A DNA stretch of 64,000 nt from Celeribacter naphthalenivorans (GTDB lineage Bacteria; Pseudomonadota; Alphaproteobacteria; Rhodobacterales; Rhodobacteraceae): contig NZ_JAIVLK010000002.1 of NCBI RefSeq assembly GCF_020524585.1, forward strand, positions 186,001 through 250,000, written 5' to 3'. The notes beneath the pieces were generated by a model. The model searched no databases. It was not told where the DNA came from and was given only the letters and a program-made list of their open reading frames with translations. Below are positions 60,842 through 64,000 of this stretch, piece by piece. Each line of letters starts with the position of its first letter. Positions within the stretch are counted from its first letter, which is position 1. Made by a program: the position numbers and the translations under genes.

Positions 60842-62290
60842 TCAGACGATCCCGCCGAAGCAGAGATATTTGATTTCAACGAATTCCTCGATGCCGTATT
60901 TGGAGCCTTCGCGGCCCAGACCCGAGGATTTGATCCCGCCGAAGGGGGCTTCGGCAGTAGAGATGAGACCGGTGTTGATGCCGACCATGCCGTATTCGAG
61001 CTGTTCGCCGACCTTCCATGCGCGTGCGAGATCGCGGGTGTAGAAGTAGGAGGCGAGGCCGAATTCGGTGTCGTTGGACATGGCCACCACATCGGCGTCC
61101 GTGTCGAATTTGAACAAAGGGGCGACGGGGCCAAAGGTTTCCTCGGTCGCGACCGCCATGTCTTGGGTCACGTCCTTGATCACGGTCGGCTCGAAGAACA
61201 GCCCCCCCAAGGCGTGCGGTTTGCCGCCCTGGATGACGGTGGCGCCTTTGCCGGTGGCATCCGCGATATGTTCCTGCACTTTGGCGACGGCGTTGTCGTC
61301 GATGAGCGGGCCGAACACGGTGTCCACCTCCATGCCGTCGCCGACTTTCAGCGTCGAGAGGCGCTTGCCGAGTTTGTCGGCGAATTCGTCATAGACGGCG
61401 GATTGCACATAGATGCGGTTGGCGCAGACGCAGGTCTGGCCGTTGTTGCGGAACTTGGAAATGATCGCGCCTTCGACCGCCGCGTCGAGATCGGCGTCTT
61501 CGAAGACGATAAACGGCGCGTTGCCGCCCAGTTCGAGCGCGAGCTTTTTCACGGTCGGCGCACATTGGCGCATGAGTTCCACACCCACTTCGGTCGAGCC
61601 GGTGAAGGTTAGCTTGCGCACCACATCCGAGCTGGTCATCACGCCGCCGATCTCCCGCGCGGAGCCGGTGAGCACGGAGAAGAGACCGGAGGGCAGGCCC
61701 GCACGTTCGGCGAGGACCGCCAAAGCGATGGCGGAGAACGGCGTTTGACCGGCGGGTTTCAACACGATGGAACAGCCTGCGGCCAGTGCCGGGCCCGCCT
61801 TGCGGGTGATCATCGCGTTGGGGAAGTTCCACGGCGTGATCGCGGCGACAACGCCGATGGGCTGTTTGATGACCACGATGCGCTTGTCGGCGGCGTGGCC
61901 CGGAATGACGTCGCCGTACACGCGGCGCGCTTCTTCGGCGAACCATTCGATGAAGGAGGCGCCGTAAAGGATTTCACCCTTGGCCTCTGCCAAAGGTTTG
62001 CCCTGTTCGAGGGTCAGGATTTCCGCCAGATCGTCGGCGTTTTCCACCATCAGATCGTACCAGCGGCGCAGCACGGTGGCGCGCTCTTTCGCGGTTTTGG
62101 CAGCCCAGTCTTTTTGTGCAACTTCTGCGGCGGCAATGGCGGCTTCGGTCTCTTTCGCGCCCAGACGCGGCACGCGACCGATCACCTCGCCCGTGGCCGG
62201 ATTGGTCACTTTGATCCCGTCGTCGCCAGCGGCGATCCACTCGGCGCCAACAAGGGCGGCCTCTTTCATCAGTGTCGGGTCTTTGAGCAT
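60842..62290 (-). CDS. Succinate-semialdehyde dehydrogenase (GabD-like)
   Basis: A 482-residue aldehyde dehydrogenase closely resembling NAD(P)-dependent succinate semialdehyde dehydrogenases: GVVAAITPWNFPNAMITRK, LELGGNAPFIVFEDADLDA with the general-base Glu, FRNNGQTCVCANR with the catalytic Cys and the neighbouring Cys typical of GabD, and the C-terminal TAEAPFGGIKSSGLGREG. It would oxidise the succinate semialdehyde made by HpaI to succinate. GAGGA precedes the ATG. Confidence 0.9.
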   Translation of the reverse strand: MLKDPTLMKEAALVGAEWIAAGDDGIKVTNPATGEVIGRVPRLGAKETEAAIAAAEVAQKDWAAKTAKERATVLRRWYDLMVENADDLAEILTLEQGKPLAEAKGEILYGASFIEWFAEEARRVYGDVIPGHAADKRIVVIKQPIGVVAAITPWNFPNAMITRKAGPALAAGCSIVLKPAGQTPFSAIALAVLAERAGLPSGLFSVLTGSAREIGGVMTSSDVVRKLTFTGSTEVGVELMRQCAPTVKKLALELGGNAPFIVFEDADLDAAVEGAIISKFRNNGQTCVCANRIYVQSAVYDEFADKLGKRLSTLKVGDGMEVDTVFGPLIDDNAVAKVQEHIADATGKGATVIQGGKPHALGGLFFEPTVIKDVTQDMAVATEETFGPVAPLFKFDTDADVVAMSNDTEFGLASYFYTRDLARAWKVGEQLEYGMVGINTGLISTAEAPFGGIKSSGLGREGSKYGIEEFVEIKYLCFGGIV

Positions 62291-62365
62291 AGGGATGTCC
62301 TCGAAAACAGGTCTTATAGGGAAGGGACAGGCACGGATGCGCCTGTCCCGGAGGTGTGATGTCGC

Positions 62366-63346
62366 TTACGGAGCGATGATCGGGGAAGCCGCGAGCGTGC
62401 TTTCCTGCGGCTCGATGCCTTTGAAGGTGGAGCCATGCTCGAACCAGCTGCGCGGTGCGGGCGCGCCCCAAAGCGTCTGACGCTGAGGGTCCTTGAGGTC
62501 CCATTTGATCGCTTCGAGATCCGGGTCGACCGTCTGGTAGTCGGAGCAATAGATCTCGATCCGGTGCCCATCGGGGTCCAGAATGTAGAGGAAGAAGGCG
62601 TTGGAGATGCCGTGACGGCCCGGACCGCGCTCGATGTTGGTCACGTAACCGGTGGTGGCCATCAGGTCGCACAGATCGATGATGTTCAGAGGTGTCGGCA
62701 CCCAGAACGCGGTGTGGTGCAGGCGCGGGCCCAGACCGTTGGTGAAAGCGATGTCATGCACGCCGCCCTTGCGGTGGGTCCATGCGGCCCAGAGCTTGCC
62801 GCTCTCTTCGTCCTCGGTGTACTCGGTGACGCGGAAGCCAAGTTCGTTATAGAAAGCAACGCTTTCGTCCACGGAGGGCGAGTAGCAGTTGAAGTGGTCG
62901 ATGCGCAGCGGCTTCACGCCTTTGTAGAGCTCGTACTTCTGGTGGATCGGCGACAGGCGGTCCATTTTGAAATAGAATTCAATCGGCATGCCGTAGTTGT
63001 CGACGGTCGCCAGCGTCCGGCCCTGATAGGGGCGCTCGACCCAATCGGTCGCGTGGCCTTTGGATTTGAAGAAGGCTTCGGCCTTGTCCAGCTCTTCTTC
63101 GGAGAAGACCTTGAAGGACAGGGATTTCACTTCGCTGACGTCGGATTTCTGCAGCACCATACAGTGGTGGCCACGCTCTTCGAGGGCGCGCAGATAGACG
63201 GTGTCGGCGGACTCATCGGTGACCTGAAGGCCAAGGATGTCGACGTAGAATTTACGCGACGCGGCAACGTCTTTGACGCCGAACACAACGTGGCTCAGGC
63301 GGATGATGTTGAACGGGGGATAGAGATTTGGGGCCGGGATGGGCAT
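62366..63346 (-). CDS. Type I (VOC) extradiol dioxygenase, homoprotocatechuate 2,3-dioxygenase-like
   Basis: A 326-residue protein with two vicinal-oxygen-chelate domains: LSHVVFGVKDVAASRKFYVD in the first and RIDHFNCYSPSVDESVAFYN in the second. Metal ligands are plausible at the His of RIDHF, the His in HHTAFWV and the Glu of HRIEIYCSD. Its length and C-terminal extension match manganese or iron homoprotocatechuate 2,3-dioxygenases of Gram-positive bacteria. It lies between hpaE and the semialdehyde dehydrogenase, exactly where a ring-opening enzyme is expected. It is unrelated in fold to the HpaD at 54396-55253. Confidence 0.87.
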   Translation of the reverse strand: MPIPAPNLYPPFNIIRLSHVVFGVKDVAASRKFYVDILGLQVTDESADTVYLRALEERGHHCMVLQKSDVSEVKSLSFKVFSEEELDKAEAFFKSKGHATDWVERPYQGRTLATVDNYGMPIEFYFKMDRLSPIHQKYELYKGVKPLRIDHFNCYSPSVDESVAFYNELGFRVTEYTEDEESGKLWAAWTHRKGGVHDIAFTNGLGPRLHHTAFWVPTPLNIIDLCDLMATTGYVTNIERGPGRHGISNAFFLYILDPDGHRIEIYCSDYQTVDPDLEAIKWDLKDPQRQTLWGAPAPRSWFEHGSTFKGIEPQESTLAASPIIAP

Positions 63347-63431
63347 GTCTCTCACTCTCTTCTTTTGTGCGATTGGTGTTTTGGTGGGGGAGGCAGTGTG
63401 GGCCACCTCCCCATGTTTGGTTTCGGGCGCG

Positions 63432-64000
63432 TCAGCCGCCGAGTTTCGGCACCTTGTGGTACTGACGCGGGAAGGAGACGTTGACGGTCTCCATGTAGAA
63501 GTCGAAGGACCAGTCGCCACCGTCGCGGCCAATGCCGGAGGCTTTGACGCCACCAAACGGCGAGGGCAGGTGGCGGACGTTTTCCGAGTTCACCCACATC
63601 ATGCCGGCTTCGAGGTTGTCGGTCATGTACATGGCGCGGTTCAGGTCGTTGGTCCACAGGTAGGCGGCCAGACCGTATTGCACGTCGTTCGCCAGTTTCA
63701 GCGCCTCTTCGTCATCCTTGAACGGGATGGCGGTCAGCACCGGGCCAAAGATCTCTTCTTGGGCGATGTCCATGTCGTTGGAGGCGTTGGTGAAGAGCGT
63801 CGGGCGCACGAAGCAGCCTTCTTCGCCGACCTTTTCGCCACCAGCAGCGATGGTCGCACCGGAGGCTTTGGCTTTGTCGAAGTAGGACAGAACCTTGGTC
63901 TCGTGTTCTGGGTGGATCAGAGGGCCGACCACGGTTTCCGGGTCGAGCGGGTGACCGACCTTGATGCGGCTGGCGACATCGGCAAGCTTGTTGGTGAACT
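63432..64000 (-). CDS. hpaE: 5-carboxymethyl-2-hydroxymuconate semialdehyde dehydrogenase HpaE (C-terminal part)
   Basis: The window shows the last 188 or so residues of an aldehyde dehydrogenase; the start lies beyond the right edge. Visible motifs are KVGHPLDPETVVGPLIHPEH, EEIFGPVLTAIPFKDDEEAL, MMWVNSENVRHLPSPFGGVK and GIGRDGGDWSFDFYMET. The ending SFPRQYHKVPKLGG is like HpaE enzymes, which oxidise the ring-opening product. It is the first visible gene of the hpa operon and lies 85 nt before the type I dioxygenase gene. Confidence 0.88.
   Translation of the reverse strand, partial: FTNKLADVASRIKVGHPLDPETVVGPLIHPEHETKVLSYFDKAKASGATIAAGGEKVGEEGCFVRPTLFTNASNDMDIAQEEIFGPVLTAIPFKDDEEALKLANDVQYGLAAYLWTNDLNRAMYMTDNLEAGMMWVNSENVRHLPSPFGGVKASGIGRDGGDWSFDFYMETVNVSFPRQYHKVPKLGG

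Noticed and set aside
1-64000. tRNA, rRNA, CRISPR arrays, insertion sequences
   Set aside because: No tRNA-like cloverleaf, rRNA segment, regularly spaced repeats or transposase frame was recognised by reading.

Overview
The window looks like a chromosome segment of a marine alphaproteobacterium, most likely of the Roseobacter group (Rhodobacterales). This is inferred from the high GC content, tightly overlapping ATGA-type gene junctions, GGGAGGA-type ribosome binding sites, TRAP transporters and the catabolic gene set. No rRNA, tRNA, CRISPR array or insertion sequence was seen. The first and last genes are cut by the window edges.

Region 1 (1-26306) is a Ysc-family type III secretion system (T3SS). 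Its core is one rightward operon, sctI-J-K-L-N-O-P-Q-R-S (5220-12629), led by a TPR-type chaperone gene. sctV reads leftward (2943-5072), followed in overlap by an ExbB/TolQ-like channel gene and two ExbD-like genes, which are not normal T3SS components. A leftward sctE-F-G unit (co-chaperone, needle, chaperone) has a strong hairpin after the needle gene. A divergent Crp/Fnr and AraC regulator pair comes next. The secreted-protein block follows: a translocator candidate, a small partner, two large tandem paralogues resembling needle-tip proteins, a CesT-type chaperone, a candidate effector with RasGAP signatures, a second chaperone and sctU. The block closes with a leftward chaperone plus protein-kinase effector pair. 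sctT, sctC, sctD and sctW are not in the window.

Region 2 (26637-45360) is a periplasmic PQQ-dependent alcohol oxidation island. It holds a LuxR-type response regulator, a FIST protein, a soluble hybrid histidine kinase, a NosR-like flavo-iron-sulfur membrane protein with its ApbE flavin transferase, two c-type cytochromes, binding proteins and a PedA1A2BC-like ABC system. It ends with a quinoprotein alcohol dehydrogenase whose Asp-Phe-Asp motif marks it as probably lanthanide-dependent. A CGAC-N4-GTCG palindrome recurs before five of its transcription units and suggests one shared regulator. The parts of a separate SsuABC/TauABC-type importer lie at the two ends of the island.

Region 3 (45458-54333) is a leftward operon of aldehyde dehydrogenase, GMC alcohol dehydrogenase and a branched-chain-type ABC importer (livK-H-M-G-F), opposite a FeaR-like AraC regulator.

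Region 4 (54396-64000) is a leftward homoprotocatechuate meta-cleavage pathway: hpaE (partial), a type I extradiol dioxygenase, succinate semialdehyde dehydrogenase, hpaG-like, hpaH, hpaI, a dctPQM TRAP transporter and a second, unrelated type III extradiol dioxygenase (hpaD). Regions 2 to 4 together could carry aromatic or short alcohols through aldehydes and acids to pyruvate and succinate; that link is inference. Region 1 equips the cell to inject proteins into a eukaryotic host.
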